Notes under the pieces: model-generated
What the model was told of the DNA's origin: nothing
Databases searched by the model: none
What the model saw: the letters and a program-made list of their open reading frames with translations, nothing else
Shown: piece by piece, positions 51,655-63,976 of the stretch
How the letters are laid out: every line of letters begins with the position of its first letter
Numbering within the stretch: the stretch's first letter is position 1
Translations under genes and position numbers: made by a program
NCBI GenBank assembly: GCA_018873245.2
Contig: JAEMBT020000002.1
Location: 9,646,001-9,710,000, forward strand
Reading direction: 5' to 3'
Source: Archegozetes longisetosus
Taxonomy: Eukaryota; Arthropoda; Arachnida; Sarcoptiformes; Trhypochthoniidae
DNA: 64,000 nt

Positions 51655-53636
51655 AAAATCACTGATCGCCGTAACAAGTGGTTACTGCCCCTATTGTTGG
51701 TCTCGTTCAATATCCTTAAAGCTTGTTCTAATACCAAAATAGAAACTGAAAACAATAAATTCCAAACTGATGCCTCACTGCCTAAAGTGGTCACACTTCA
51801 AACTTACAAAGACTGGTCATCTCGATTAGGTTCACCTTCAAATCATACAACACCAAAAACTACAGTATTAGTTTTGCAAGAGTCTAAAGATGTGAAAACT
51901 ACCTATCGCAATGTGGAACATCCATTGGTAGCATCGACTCAAGATACCATTTCGAATATGAGAGAGTCTTTGATCAGTACGTTACCATCTGCAAACAATC
52001 CAACCAAAAAAGATCAAGTAAATGCACATAACGTTGCAGCTCAGGTTCTATCAAAGTTTGTACACATAAGTCCTTTGCTCGCAATGCCGTCAAATTTAGT
52101 TAAAACTGAAATTGTCAGCAATAAATTGAATCATAACGTGTCAATTCACGATAGAAAAGATAATAACAACAACAATAATAATAATAAAATCTTGATCAAA
52201 CCCAAACATGATTTGTCCTCAATTGAGTCGATCAATGAAATCGATACTGATTTAAGTGTTGATAAGGCAGAAAGAAAAAGTGCTTCAGGTATTTCATTCC
52301 CAACCTTGCCATCGACCACAACTGATTCAATGGGCAATATTTACGAGACCAGCACTACTGAAATTCCACTTGAGATTAGGCAGGGTCATCAAGAATATTC
52401 GCAACCTGATGACGAAGAGGACCATCACGATCGCGATCACGATCACGATCATGATCATCCACAACATGCGGATCATCCTTCAGAAGATGATGAACCCTCT
52501 CCCCCGGATGATCCTGAAGACTATGAAGACGACGAAGAAATTGAATCTTTTAGATATCCTGTTCGTGTCACATTTCATGACACGGATGACGATCCGATCC
52601 CAGCCCGAGACAGTTCACCAGCTTTTGTAATACCAAATATAGACCTGAATCCAGAATCTTTGAAACAAAAAGGATGTCGAACGGTAGCTATTCTGTAATT
52701 TGGCTTTTAGTTGATCAAATTAATGTCTGAGATATTACTTTGTAGGTTGTTAAAGAAGTTCAAGCGATTCCAGTGGAGAACGGAGTGCAAAATCCACAGA
52801 ATCCTATTTCTAGACCCAAAAGAAATACTGACGGAAATTCTCGCAAGTTTACGAGTATTGTTATGACAAAAGAGTGTCATTTTCCAGGCGATGAGGGGGC
52901 GAGTAGCGAAGACAGCCCTCAAACAGCTGTAGCGACAAATACAATGAGTGATTCGAAGAGAGATAACACATATCAAGAGCCACCACAATACGATGAATAT
53001 GATCCTGACTTCGATTTCAAGCCCAGACTAAGCTATCCGTCAAGTGGCTTACCTCTAAGTCTCGACGAAACCCAACCAAAGCCATCAAATAATCGTAAAA
53101 AATATTCAAATAGACCGAATTACCGAAGAGAAGAAAGCTCTGGATACACGCCTAAAGAGTCAGATTACGGTTTTGATGATAACAACTTTTATGATTTCAA
53201 TGACTTTATATCACGACAAGATGATTCTCAAAACAGAAGAGCTGAGATGCAAAGCTCTCCGCGATCTAGAGGTCGAATTCAGAGTTCTCCTCGTTCTAGT
53301 AGTTATGATTTCGAAGATGGCGACTATAACCCGACGCCTGCATCTAGAGGAAGAAGATACAATGCTAGGTCTCACAATAAAAAGCAACCCATGTATCGAA
53401 ATGAGGAAAGCAACAAAAATTCAAGACAAGGCAGAGGCAGGCGTAAGCCCAAGAAAATCAACAGAAGTTTCGCCTTCTTCAGGAGAGCCGAACCTAAAGA
53501 CAAGGATCCAAACGAGAGCGACTATTCCGTAAGTTATGGCAGAGGAAATTTTCACTCATTTTCCGATTCCTATGACAGCGATAGAGATGGGCCACGAAAG
53601 GGCCGGGGAATGACACGATCGAGAAAGTACGATTAA
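51655..53636 (+). CDS. Secreted acidic/His-rich then basic protein (about 640 aa, start exon not found)
   Basis: Exon A (51655-52683) follows a TTTATAG acceptor, and exon B (52746-53636) joins in frame across a 62-bp intron. Exon A opens with KITDRRNKWLLPLLLVSF, clearly a signal peptide, but no ATG is in frame, so a short first exon must lie upstream. Exon A is Ser/Thr/Asn-rich and ends in an acidic block with DHDHDHDHPQHADHP and DDPEDYEDDEEIESF. Its last residues, GCRT, lead into VVKEVQAIPVENG in exon B. Exon B is rich in Arg, Ser, Asn and Tyr, with SRPKRN (a possible dibasic cleavage site), a lone KECHFPGDEG and basic stretches such as GRGRRKPKKINRSF. The few cysteines suggest one disulfide. 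It may be an extracellular matrix or mineral- or metal-binding protein. No family is recognised. Confidence 0.7.
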
Positions 53637-56600
53637 ATTGAATAATTAAATGATAAGTTTGAGTTTGAGAACAGTAAGTTATAAAAGCTTGTAATTACTA
53701 TTATATGAGAGTTTTTGCTATAATTTTTATGTATAATTTCATTGTCATTCAGTTTTGCAATGATCAATTTTGAAAGTTACTCAATTTTGAAAATATTTAT
53801 CATAATAACTATTATTAAAGAAATCGTTTGTATTCTTTTCTTGTACCCTAAATGTCAGTCCTTTAAGAAATATCTGATAATTGTATTCACTTGTATTAAA
53901 ACTGTTTTTCGAAATATTAAGTTTATTGCAGTATTTTAATTTTTATACGCTTCAATTATCGAAGTTAACTGTAAAATACTTAGTATTGTTGATTGTCAAA
54001 GTAAAAAATCTGGAATGTTTAGCTTTAACTGGAACTAATAGAAGCAGATCCTCCATATCTCATGGTTTCGTTCCGGGATTTATCGCCGGACAATTCAAAT
54101 GTCAAACCAGTTACCAAACTGTGCTTACTGAAGTTTTTGTAAAGAGGGGTCCAGACACTAATTTGGAAAACTCTATCTCTGGAAAGTTGCTAGATTCCGA
54201 ACTGTTCTGTTGACTGTTAGTCAGGACTGGTCATCCTGATCAGAAGAGTTGTCTCAATGTGGTGGTTAGCCTTCATCTAAAGAATTCGATTCATTTATTC
54301 GATCATTCAGAATAGATTCTTTTTATCTTTTTGACCGATAAGCTGTTTATCTGAATTTTAAGCTAATTTTAATTGAAAGCACTTCGAATGATCAAAATTA
54401 CTATTTTGATTCATCAGTTTTAAGGCAATATTCTTAATATAACTTTATAACTTTACTATTTGGTTTGAAAATGGTCTTAGAATATAAAGTATAAGACTCG
54501 AAGTCAAAAAGTTCTTTTAGGTTTTCAACTAATTAAAATGTTTTTGAAGATAAGATGTTTTGAAATAAAATTTCATGGAATATGTGTTTTAAAAGTATGG
54601 TGTCATCGGAAGCAATCATATAATGACCAAAATCAATTAAAATGATCTTAAAATCTGACCAAAACGATTCTAATCCCTCGTCTGAGCAAAATTGAGCTTT
54701 AAAAGTGTTGATTAATTGTTTGAATAGAATTTTTGACTTTGCTTCCACTAATTATTAACTGAACAATATTTAGTTCTAAAATTCCGATACTCTGAATGGA
54801 TGAAACTCTGGAACTTAATATAAAATAACTATTTTGCTTTCATCAAACAAAACTGATATCTGGCAAATAATCGCTATTTTGAAGAGATCGTTGATGATTG
54901 TACAGTTAAAACTGTGATACATAATCATATTTTAGGTTCAAATTTGATAGCAATTTCTACAAGAAAATAGTTTACAAAATATTACGTAAGAAACAATTCA
55001 ATACTTCTTAAGTTGAAAGAAAATTATTCCTTCGAAGTTGGTATTTCTGCTCACAATTTTCAACTTATATTCAATTCAGAGTCGATTAATGATTGTGACA
55101 ACTTTAAAGGATTGGCTCTCAAAGGCGGACGTATAGTTAAAGTTATTCTTGTCAACGGTTGTTAAAAGTATTTTTAGCTGAATTTGACGTAAGAGATTTT
55201 AGTCAAATTTGGTTTAAAGTTTGTTTCATATTTATTAATAAATATAGAGTAAATAGTGTCTGTTGTTTGATAATTAAGGCCTGAGAGTTGTGAGATTTCC
55301 CACTTTTTTAAATAAATTTTAAATGATGGCAGATTTTAGATGTGAATTTAATATGAACAAACAAATGAAATAAGAGTTATTTGATATTGCCATAAATCCT
55401 ATATTTTACTGTTAGTCCCACCTCCCCATTAAACTCCCAATTTTTGATTAAATCCTAATTAAAATGAAGAAAAAATAGAAAATCGTTGAAAAAGTTAAAG
55501 CGAAACTGAATGTACCATATTTATAAAAATAGAATCACATCATTTCAAAGAGCCCTAATATGATTAAATTTATGGGTGAAGCCGACTATTATGATCACCG
55601 AAGTTTGACAAAATATGCTCCTCTTGTATCTGTCGAAGCTGAGATGATCTTTATAAAAAGATTTTGGTCGATGACAGACAAAGCGTGTGAGAATCGACAG
55701 CTGAAAAGTTAAATGTAATTGATTATGATCAATCTTTAGCTTAAGATTGTAGTTTTGGTAAAATCAATTATAAATTTTAGCCCCATAATAATCTCATTTT
55801 TGTGTAATATTTAGTCTCATTTTGCAACCATAAGTGCTCACTTTTAACACCATAACTTTCGAGCTTTAATGATAATTCATTTTTAACATTTTTAATTTAT
55901 TGTTTAAATAACTTGAAGTAGAGTTATGTTGTGGAAATAAAATATTGGCTTATTACTGCTTTTTGATAGCTTGTGAGCACCTTATTCTATGTGAAATAGT
56001 TATTGTACTTTGACTGACCTTTATAGGATTGCGTTCTATGCTTATACATTAAAAATCAATTAGGATTTTAATTTATTTATAGAAACATTTTCATTTGATT
56101 CAATAAAAATTGATTGTACAAGAAAAGTGAAGACGAAATAGTTAAATACTGTTCTTTTTATGTGCATCACAAATAGATTGTTAATAATTTGTTAAACTTT
56201 AAGCCTATCAGTAGAAAAAACCCGATTTAAACAAAACAATTTTGACAAGTTTACAACTGAAATGGTACGATTGAATCGAGCCATTAATATATTTTTTCAT
56301 CGTATTTAACAATAAATGAGATATTAAATAATTAATTTTATTGAATCAAAATGAGGCCAGTGAAAGGTAATGTCAAAAACCTCTGACTGGCGAGTAAATA
56401 GACCCTCGTCGAAAAAAGATGATAGTGTCTCAACTGACAAAACACTATTTTTTCAATCATTTTTCTTTATTGTGAGAGAATGTTGGAAATAAATTTTGCT
56501 TTTAATTTTGCTTGAGGAAAGCTTTCAGACAAGCATAACTATGAATAGAATATGAACATTTTTTATATTTAATTAAGACAAAAAACAGGAATTAAGTGAC

Positions 56601-59116
56601 TGCTAACGAGTTGCTAATTAGTAATTATGATCTAGTTAGACTTATCAAGTTTTTAAGTATCTTTCTAAAATTGCAAAGCTTCATTGCTTTATATTTTTGT
56701 TGATCAACTTCGATTCTTTGTCTAATAATAAGCTGAACATACTTGGCACAATCTTTTAGTCATTAGCCAACTTCAATAATGATTTGCAACATGATTAAAC
56801 GATCCAAATGTAAAGTTTTTCAATTTCTCTTTGTAATACTTTCGAAGACGCACTATTGAGTGAATTGGAATTAAGTGAATTAAACAAAATATTTACTAAA
56901 ACGTACAGCACTCAAACATTGTTTCGGACTACTTACTGTAGCTTTAAAATATTCGCGATCGTAGTGATTATGATTTTGATTAGCAACAGAAAATTGAACT
57001 ATTAATTTGTACTTAATTAAAGTTTATCTACTTACTCAACTCGTGAGGTTTCTGACGATTAAATAATTTTTAAATGAGACAATACTACATAGATCTAACC
57101 ATCTTCTATCATGCTCTACACACACGTATTTATCTATTATTGTTGTTTAGATAATTTTTTCATCAACAGCACATCAACCTCGATTATCTTTATTTTGATC
57201 AACAAATTGTTCAGAGATTTGCATATTGGAAAACATAATAAATTAAGCTTACAAATTTCTTGTTTTAAACTTGTTTCTTTATATATTGAAATCAAATCGA
57301 AACTAATTTTCCCTTTCGTACTGCTGTCACATTGTAATGGATTGCAATGAAAGTTAAAAAGTGAGACAATTAAATGTCTCAGTCATTCGATGCTTGAGAA
57401 CATTTGACATTTGGGGCGATCCTAATAAGAAACGTTTGAATATCAAATTGCGAAAGTAGACGAAATGAAATTGAAAAAAGTTGATAAGAGAAAAGAGAAT
57501 GAGCTGCAAATGAGCAAAAAAATAAGAAAATTGATAAGAATGAAGGTTTATTGATGTTTTTCATATGGCTATTAAATGCACTTATCTAACTTGAAATTTG
57601 TTCAAATCACATTTAAACGCTAATCAGTTATAATATTTACTCAAATTAAGACATTCACAGCTGTAATTATAATCCGGAAGACGTTTAACTAAACCATTGA
57701 CATTTCTGATAATTAATTGATGTCCAATCATTATTATTATTAAATTAGATTTGAACTCGTCAATCTATTTAATTGTAAGGGCAATCAATCAGAGCAAATG
57801 TCTCGTTTGTGAAGCTATCGAGAGGTTATTTGTTATTTGCTTTGGAAGAATTATGACAAAAATGAATTGATTTGATTAAAGTAGAGCGCGAACAAGATTC
57901 TCAATGTTACGCATGGCTTATAATAATTATTATCGTAACTAATATTATTGTAAAGAACTCCCGCTCTAATGAAACAACAAACAAAAATCGAAAGTTTCCT
58001 CTGTTCGCAGTATTTTTTGCCAAACTTTTTAATGATCAATTCGAGACTATACCCAAATGATACAACACAATCCATTGATGACCAAAACTTTGCTCGGGGC
58101 GTTTACACTATTTAAACTCCTGCTGATCACTAGTTTCATTCAGTCTTGTACTTGTCTTCATTTCATCTTGGCATGTATTGCTTAGTCAGATAGTGTTATA
58201 TCTTATGTGCCTATAATTCGACGAAACTTTCACTCAGATTCAATTTCATATTTTTGAATATGCGCTTAAAATTGCCGATAGACCCGGTATGTACTCGAAT
58301 CTGTATGATTCTGTATGAAGCTATGTGAGCTTATATGGATCTATATGAATTGATATAAATTTATATGAATCCATCTGAACTTATATCAGTCATATCTATA
58401 AATCATTCATATTGCTCAATAGTTGTTTATGAAGTAGTTTTCAAACTTCTGTCTTTTGAGCTCATCAGATTGTCTTATTTGTTGAGTTCGCGTGTCATTA
58501 ACTCTGACACTTTATTCCGACTCCAATACTTTACGATATTCAATCGTTTTCAACTTAAAGTGCAATCTTTAAGAGTAAAAAAATTTTGAATCGAAGCTAC
58601 CAACTGAAAGAAACGAATGTTTTCATATTTAGTATTCTGTTGACAACATTCGTATCATTGCTTTCTTTCAGTTGTATTTATTATAGAAATACTTTCATAT
58701 GATTTAGTAATTTGTCTAAATTTGAGGAAAAGGTATTTGAGAAGTAATTTATCGAACGATATAGTTTAAAAGAGTAATTCTTGATTTGACGGATATAATG
58801 GTATTGTTGAATAAAGCAATTGGTGCGAAACCAAGTGTAAAAAATGAAGTTTGTGCTATGTGAAGAATGGCTGCCCAACACAGTGTTAGTTAATGAACGA
58901 GTGGTCGATTTGCAAACAATTTCATTCCACTCTATCGATCAAGAATCATAAAAGATGGATTAATTCTTATTTCTAATCTATTTTTTCTGGTTTTAATTGA
59001 CACACCATTTGCCAACTGATCTCCAATTGTTTTGCGCTATCGCTTGGCTAAAATGAAATAAAACTGTTTTATATATAAGTTTCACCCAAAAAATTAAATA
59101 TCTGTTTTATTTTTAG
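53637..59116. other. Long interval without a supported gene
   Basis: AT-rich sequence. A patch at about 54,000-54,270 is noticeably more GC-rich and partly open on the plus strand (a 110-codon frame ends at 54,213), but I recognise no protein, RNA or repeat there. The start exon of the next gene must lie somewhere in the last part. A hairpin is annotated separately. Confidence 0.5.
58601..58674 (+). repeat. Imperfect hairpin, ~74 nt
   Basis: CAACTGAAAGAAACGAATGT at the left pairs with ACATTCGT, a 9-base bulge, and TTTCTTTCAGTTG at the right. The two paired blocks are 13 and 8 bp and the loop is about 20 bases. The size is like a microRNA precursor, but the large asymmetric bulge argues against a standard one. 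Could also be a small inverted repeat. Confidence 0.5.
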
Positions 59117-60474
59117 ATCATTATATTGGGTTTAATATGTTTAGTGACACAATCATTAGCTGAAAAAGAAACTCAAGCATTAGAGTCTGTAAATATAAAA
59201 GACAACGATGATATAAAAGCATTGAGTACACAACCCATACAAACAACTGATTTAGTAGCCGCAGAAGGACGCCATCATTACAGCAAAGGACATGGCCATC
59301 ATGGCAAATACGGAGGTCATCACGGGGGTGGCAAACACGGAAAACACGCGCACGGACAATACGGGGGAGGAGTAAGGGATTGAAAGTAGACTAATGTAAC
59401 GATGATTGTTATGATTATTTGTTTAACAGTACAAGCATCATGGCCATAATTACAAGAAGAACCATAAACATGGAGGCCATCATGATTATGGAAAGGGTGG
59501 CCATAATTGGGGAAAATGGGGTTAGTTTCTAAGATGATGGTCTCTCAAATTGAGTATGACCATGTATTAAATTGAGTATGCTCAATTTGATATTTAAATC
59601 ATAGGAGGGGACAAACACGGCAAGTATAAACATGGAGGATGGCATGGAAAGAAACACGGACATAACCAATATGGCGGAAACGGTAAAAAGGCCGGAGACA
59701 AGGGAATGGATTGGTACAAAGATAGAGGAGCTAAGAAACACGGCTGGAAAAACACTTATCACAAGGAAGAATGGGGTGACAACAAGAAATATCATGATGT
59801 TTGGAGGTTAGGCTTCACACACATGCCAGTCTTATGAGTCTAATATCAAATTTGATTAATTCAATTTGCACATCAGGGATAAGGACTGGAAGAAAAAATG
59901 GAAGAGCTGGAAAGATTACCGCAACCACCATCACGGAGACAAATACCATGGAAACCACGGCAAACAGGTCTATACCAAGCGTTCTTATCTTTCTTGTTGC
60001 TAATGGTCAGTATTTTATATCTAATAGTACCACTCCAAGAATCACCACGGCAACCATTATGATAAACACGGAAAAGGTATGTCATATCGAACTGATGTTC
60101 GTATATATAACCTATACAATCAAATAACAATTTCGATATAATGAAATATTGTTCAATTGTTTAGGTGGCTGGAAGCACCATCACGGCAAAGATTATCATA
60201 AGGGAGGCAAGTACCATCATGGAGGACATGGACACAAATACGGCGGAGGCGGACATCACAAGAAATATTACGGCGGACATCACAATAATAAACATTACGG
60301 AAAACAGGGGAAGCACGGGTAATTAAAGTTACTTTCTGAGGCAATCCGAATCTGTATTGTATTTAAAATTTCAGTTACGGCGGTGGACACGGAGGAGGAC
60401 ACGGAGGAGGACACGGAGGAGGACACGGAGGAGGACATGGAGGAGGACATGGACATGGAGGATATGGACGATAA
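59117..60474 (+). CDS. Secreted Gly/His/Lys-rich repeat protein (313 aa seen, start exon not found)
   Basis: Seven exons join in frame: 59117-59371, 59430-59520, 59605-59806, 59877-59967, 60028-60076, 60165-60318, 60375-60474. The first begins inside a signal peptide (IILGLICLVTQSLA) after a TTTTTAG acceptor, so a short upstream exon must carry the ATG. Residues about 15-50 are acidic/neutral (KETQALESVNIKDND). The rest is built from His, Gly, Lys, Tyr and Trp, with repeats such as GHHGKYGGHHGGGKHGK, KHGGWHGKKHGH and KKKWKSWKDY. The last exon is an array of GGGH units made of a 12-bp DNA repeat, ending GYGR. The composition suggests a cuticle, silk or adhesive protein or a Cu/Zn-binding peptide. 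The second gene at the right edge has a similar C-terminal part. Confidence 0.78.
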
Positions 60475-60898
60475 TCCCAATATAAACATCTCTGTTGTGT
60501 TGGTTTTATACGTTGGTCTGATCGTTAACTATTCTATTCATAAATCGATTTTGTAATTAATTCTCTATTTAGAATACATGTTAAATAATTTTTAAAAATT
60601 GATATGTTTTATAACAAATCATTAAAAAATAATTTATTAGATTAAACAATTATTTTAAAATTTGAATAGTTTATTCTTTATTTATTCTCAACTGACTTAA
60701 TCCGAATGTGAGGGGCATTGAATGTCTGAACAACATGAAAGGCTTTATTAAAAGAATGGGTAGAGTTGTTGCAGTCGTACTCGCATTATCTATATCTAAA
60801 GAATAAGTTATTCTTTAGTACATACTGCAATCAATTAATTTAGAGCTCAGTAGTAGCATAAGTCATAACAATTTTGAAAACTTCAACTCTTAAGGTAT

Positions 60899-60944
<46 letters not shown>

Positions 60945-62396
60945 CACTAATACTTTTGACAAATCGACTCAATAAACTATCAATAGTTTTCGTTAAAGCT
61001 TGCTGACATCAGAACTTTTAATTTAAAAGAATGCTGACTCAAAAGTGTGAGCTCAAGATTCGACACTAAGTTGTATTAGAATTATTATGACTAAGTCTAA
61101 AGAGTTTAAATTAATTGTGATTCAATTAAAAATTATTATTATAGTACATGATCGCCAACAATCACAAAGTGCTTAGTGTATTTGTATTTTTAATAGAGCA
61201 TTAATAACATGAATCGGTTAGTTATATAAAGAATTAATGAAAAAGTTGTATAATAAATGGATGAGTACGACTTTCCTTTCAAAGTTCTTCTCTATTGTTC
61301 ACAATAAGTATTGAGCTCTGTCTCAGCAGTTGAATTTTCTTTTAAAATAATAAATTTTCTTCAGTCAATTGAAAAATTGTGGTGTATTTAATAACTTAAT
61401 GCTTTTTTCAATCTACCGAAACTCGATAAATCATTAAACCATTGAACCAAAGTTCCAAAAATAATCCTTAAAATCTATCTATGTTACACATTTTAGTTTT
61501 TCTTGTACTCAAAGAGTTAAAACACACAATTTTTCTTTTTAATAACTAAAGTTTATGACCGTTTTACGCAATTTTCCAAGCGATTAATAATTTGATTTTG
61601 ACTGAATTGTAGAATCAAAGCAACCTGACACTATCAATCAGCTTACTTTTTGAAAGGGAGCAATGGTCAGACGATTAATTACCTTAACTTTCAAATTTAA
61701 AAAGAAATATCTTCTCATATTATCAAATTTGATGACACCTTTTCATAAACCTTTTGTTCAATATTACTGATAAGATTTGAATAATAACTTATAAGACAAA
61801 TCTATCAATTATAGAGCTATTTTAGATCTAGAAGCCTTAGCAATGGATACATCTAATAAGTGAAAATATTGAACAAAATTTAAATTAGAGAGATTGTTAG
61901 CAGTATTTTTTACTAAGAACTGGCACTTCAATTGCTACTAGCATGGAATCTAAAAATAAAATTAATCAATAATCGATACAACAGTTTACAAGCTATGAGA
62001 ATAACTATTTTTTGGCTAAATGAACGGACCAATATATTGCTCGAATTCGGATACGAAATGGCACCTTAAGATTAAATAGTTTAGAAATAATCATTACTGT
62101 GTAGTGAGAACCAAATTTATAAATTAGTGCAATTTTGAAAAAAGTCAGGATTAATTGACGCATAACATGAAACATTTATTTATATAAACTTATGACTTAA
62201 TTGTTTGTATATTCAGTTGAATAATCACTTGTATATTTAGTTACAGTTTTAATTATTTTTTCAGACTATTTCCAATCAAATCGATAGATGATTACCTGTT
62301 TGTGCACTTCCTATTCTAGCCTTTCAATTAAAAGAATCTCTTAAAAAAGAGTAGATTTGAAAGTGGGACAGCTCTCAGAGCAGTCATCAGAATCCA
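60475..62396. other. Intergenic interval
   Basis: AT-rich sequence with no supported gene. A (GA)21 microsatellite lies at 60,901-60,942. The final part is the promoter region of the next gene. Confidence 0.55.
60901..60942 (+). repeat. (GA)21 microsatellite
   Basis: A perfect 42-bp GA array. Confidence 0.95.
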
Positions 62397-62404
62397 TATA
62401 AAAG
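62397..62404 (+). promoter_or_regulatory. TATA box of the right-edge secreted protein gene
   Basis: TATAAAAG, a textbook TATA box, lies 177 bases before the ATG at 62,574. The layout resembles the promoter of the 726-aa protein gene (TATA to ATG 173 bases, no 5' UTR intron needed). Confidence 0.6.
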
Positions 62405-62573
62405 AGAAAACTATAGTTTATTTGCCAATTTCTTTACCAACATAAAAAGTATCCAATATTGAACTCAGGAAAAGAGTTCAAAGATCTTAATAGATGATCA
62501 TCTCATAAATGTGTCTTATTTTATTGGAGTCAGTCTTTCGATTATGTGCGACTCTTTTATATGATTGCATGCA

Positions 62574-63976
62574 ATGCACGTCGTCTTGAAGTTAACGGTA
62601 AATATAGTTGTACTTAGTTTTGATTTAATGATCAACGTGAAATTGCTTTTGCTATTTCCAGATTTTACTCAATCTATTATTCTATGCTTACATTGTATGC
62701 GCGCATAATAACGATGAACAAGTCAATAGTAGTAATAAAAGAAGTTCAACAAAGAGAAGATCATCGAAACCATCATCTTCTCATGATGTAAAGGTAATTG
62801 AAACCTTATATACGAGTAGATGGGATAGTGATAGAATTCAAAAGCCAAAAAATGCAACTTCACCGAAAAAGAGTGATGCTGAGTCAGAAGAGACTGTAAT
62901 TCACAAGACCATCAATAGAGATACTAAACCCCAATCTACAAAGAATAAGAGTAAAAGACCTAAAAGTGTTGAGCGCAAAAATGTTAAGGAAGATACCAAA
63001 GAGAACAAAGATCTATCAATTCGGATGAAGAAGCAACTACTAATGTTAAAAATGCTTCCAAGGCAAACAAATCCGAAGAATCGACGGAAAATGATGATAA
63101 GAAAGAACTGAAAGAAAGCAAAACTGAAGACTATAGTGAATCTGAATCTTCTGAATCTAATAAACGAGAACAGATTGTTAAACCAGAATCAGATGAAACA
63201 ATTGAGCAAGAGAAAAGTTCGAGTCCGGAATCAACCATTTCTACAACAGTTAAAGAAGAGAATACGACTCAATCAGAAGATACTGAAGCTTCAGAAAATT
63301 TGAAATTAGAAGTAAAAGAACTACCAGTTAATGATACTGATGATACTGAACCCGCAGAGTCAGGATATGGAGGAAGTTATAAGAAATATGGAGGAGGAGG
63401 AGGAGGGGGAGGAGGAGGTCATGGTGGCCATGGTTCGAGTAAGAGTGGCTCTTACTCTGGTTCCGAAAAACATTCAGATGGACATTATGGAGGTTTGTTT
63501 GATTGTTAGATTTTAGTTAAAAATGAACTAATCATGGATAAAATTAGGTAAATGGAAACACGGCGGAGATGACTACAAAAAGTATAAGAAAGCAGGAGGT
63601 GATAAATCATTGCACAAGGTATGCTTTGCTTATTATTCTCTTGAACATTCCCGAGTAAAATCATTTATAGTGAAAATCACCTATACTTAACCTTAATTTA
63701 CACTAAATCATGATGGAGCTGAAAATTTCAGCTTGAAATACAAGTTGTATAACGAATAAATTTGACTTCTAAATGAATGCTAGGCTGAACAAGGTTTTTG
63801 AATCTTTCTTAAATACCATCAATAAATTTTGATTACAGCTTATATTTACATAAATAATGAATAGCATTATCTGTATTTTCTGACTGAATTTTATCAAATT
63901 GTTGAATAGGGTGGCAAAGAGTATGGAAAGTACGGAAAAGATGCCAAAGGCCACTATAAACATGGGCAATTCGAAG
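62574..63976 (+). CDS. Secreted Ser/Lys/Glu-rich then Gly/His/Lys-rich protein (runs off the window)
   Basis: Exon 1 (62574-62597, MHVVLKLT) joins exon 2 at 62,662 to give the signal peptide MHVVLKLTILLNLLFYAY followed by IVCAHNNDE. Exon 2 is Lys/Ser/Glu-rich and then passes into SGYGGSYKKYGGGGGGGG and HGGHGSSKSG; it ends at 63,492. Exons 63549-63618 (KWKHGGDDYKKYKKAGG) and 63910-63976 (GGKEYGKYGKDAKGHYKHG) follow in frame, and the gene continues beyond 64,000. Within exon 2 the frame used before about 63,010 differs from the frame used after it. An extra intron at 62,794-63,062 (AAG/GTAATT to CCAAG/GCAAAC) would restore the frame; otherwise there is a 1-base indel. The protein resembles the 313-aa G/H/K-rich protein upstream and is probably a tandem relative. 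Confidence 0.7.

Noticed and set aside
51571-51735. A plus-strand frame from the ATG at 51,571 with a hydrophobic start
   Set aside because: It is out of frame with the long exon A, ends soon after, and would bypass the better TTTATAG acceptor.
59529-59795. An 88-codon minus-strand frame
   Set aside because: It is the reverse of Gly/His/Lys codons and spans an intron of the real gene.
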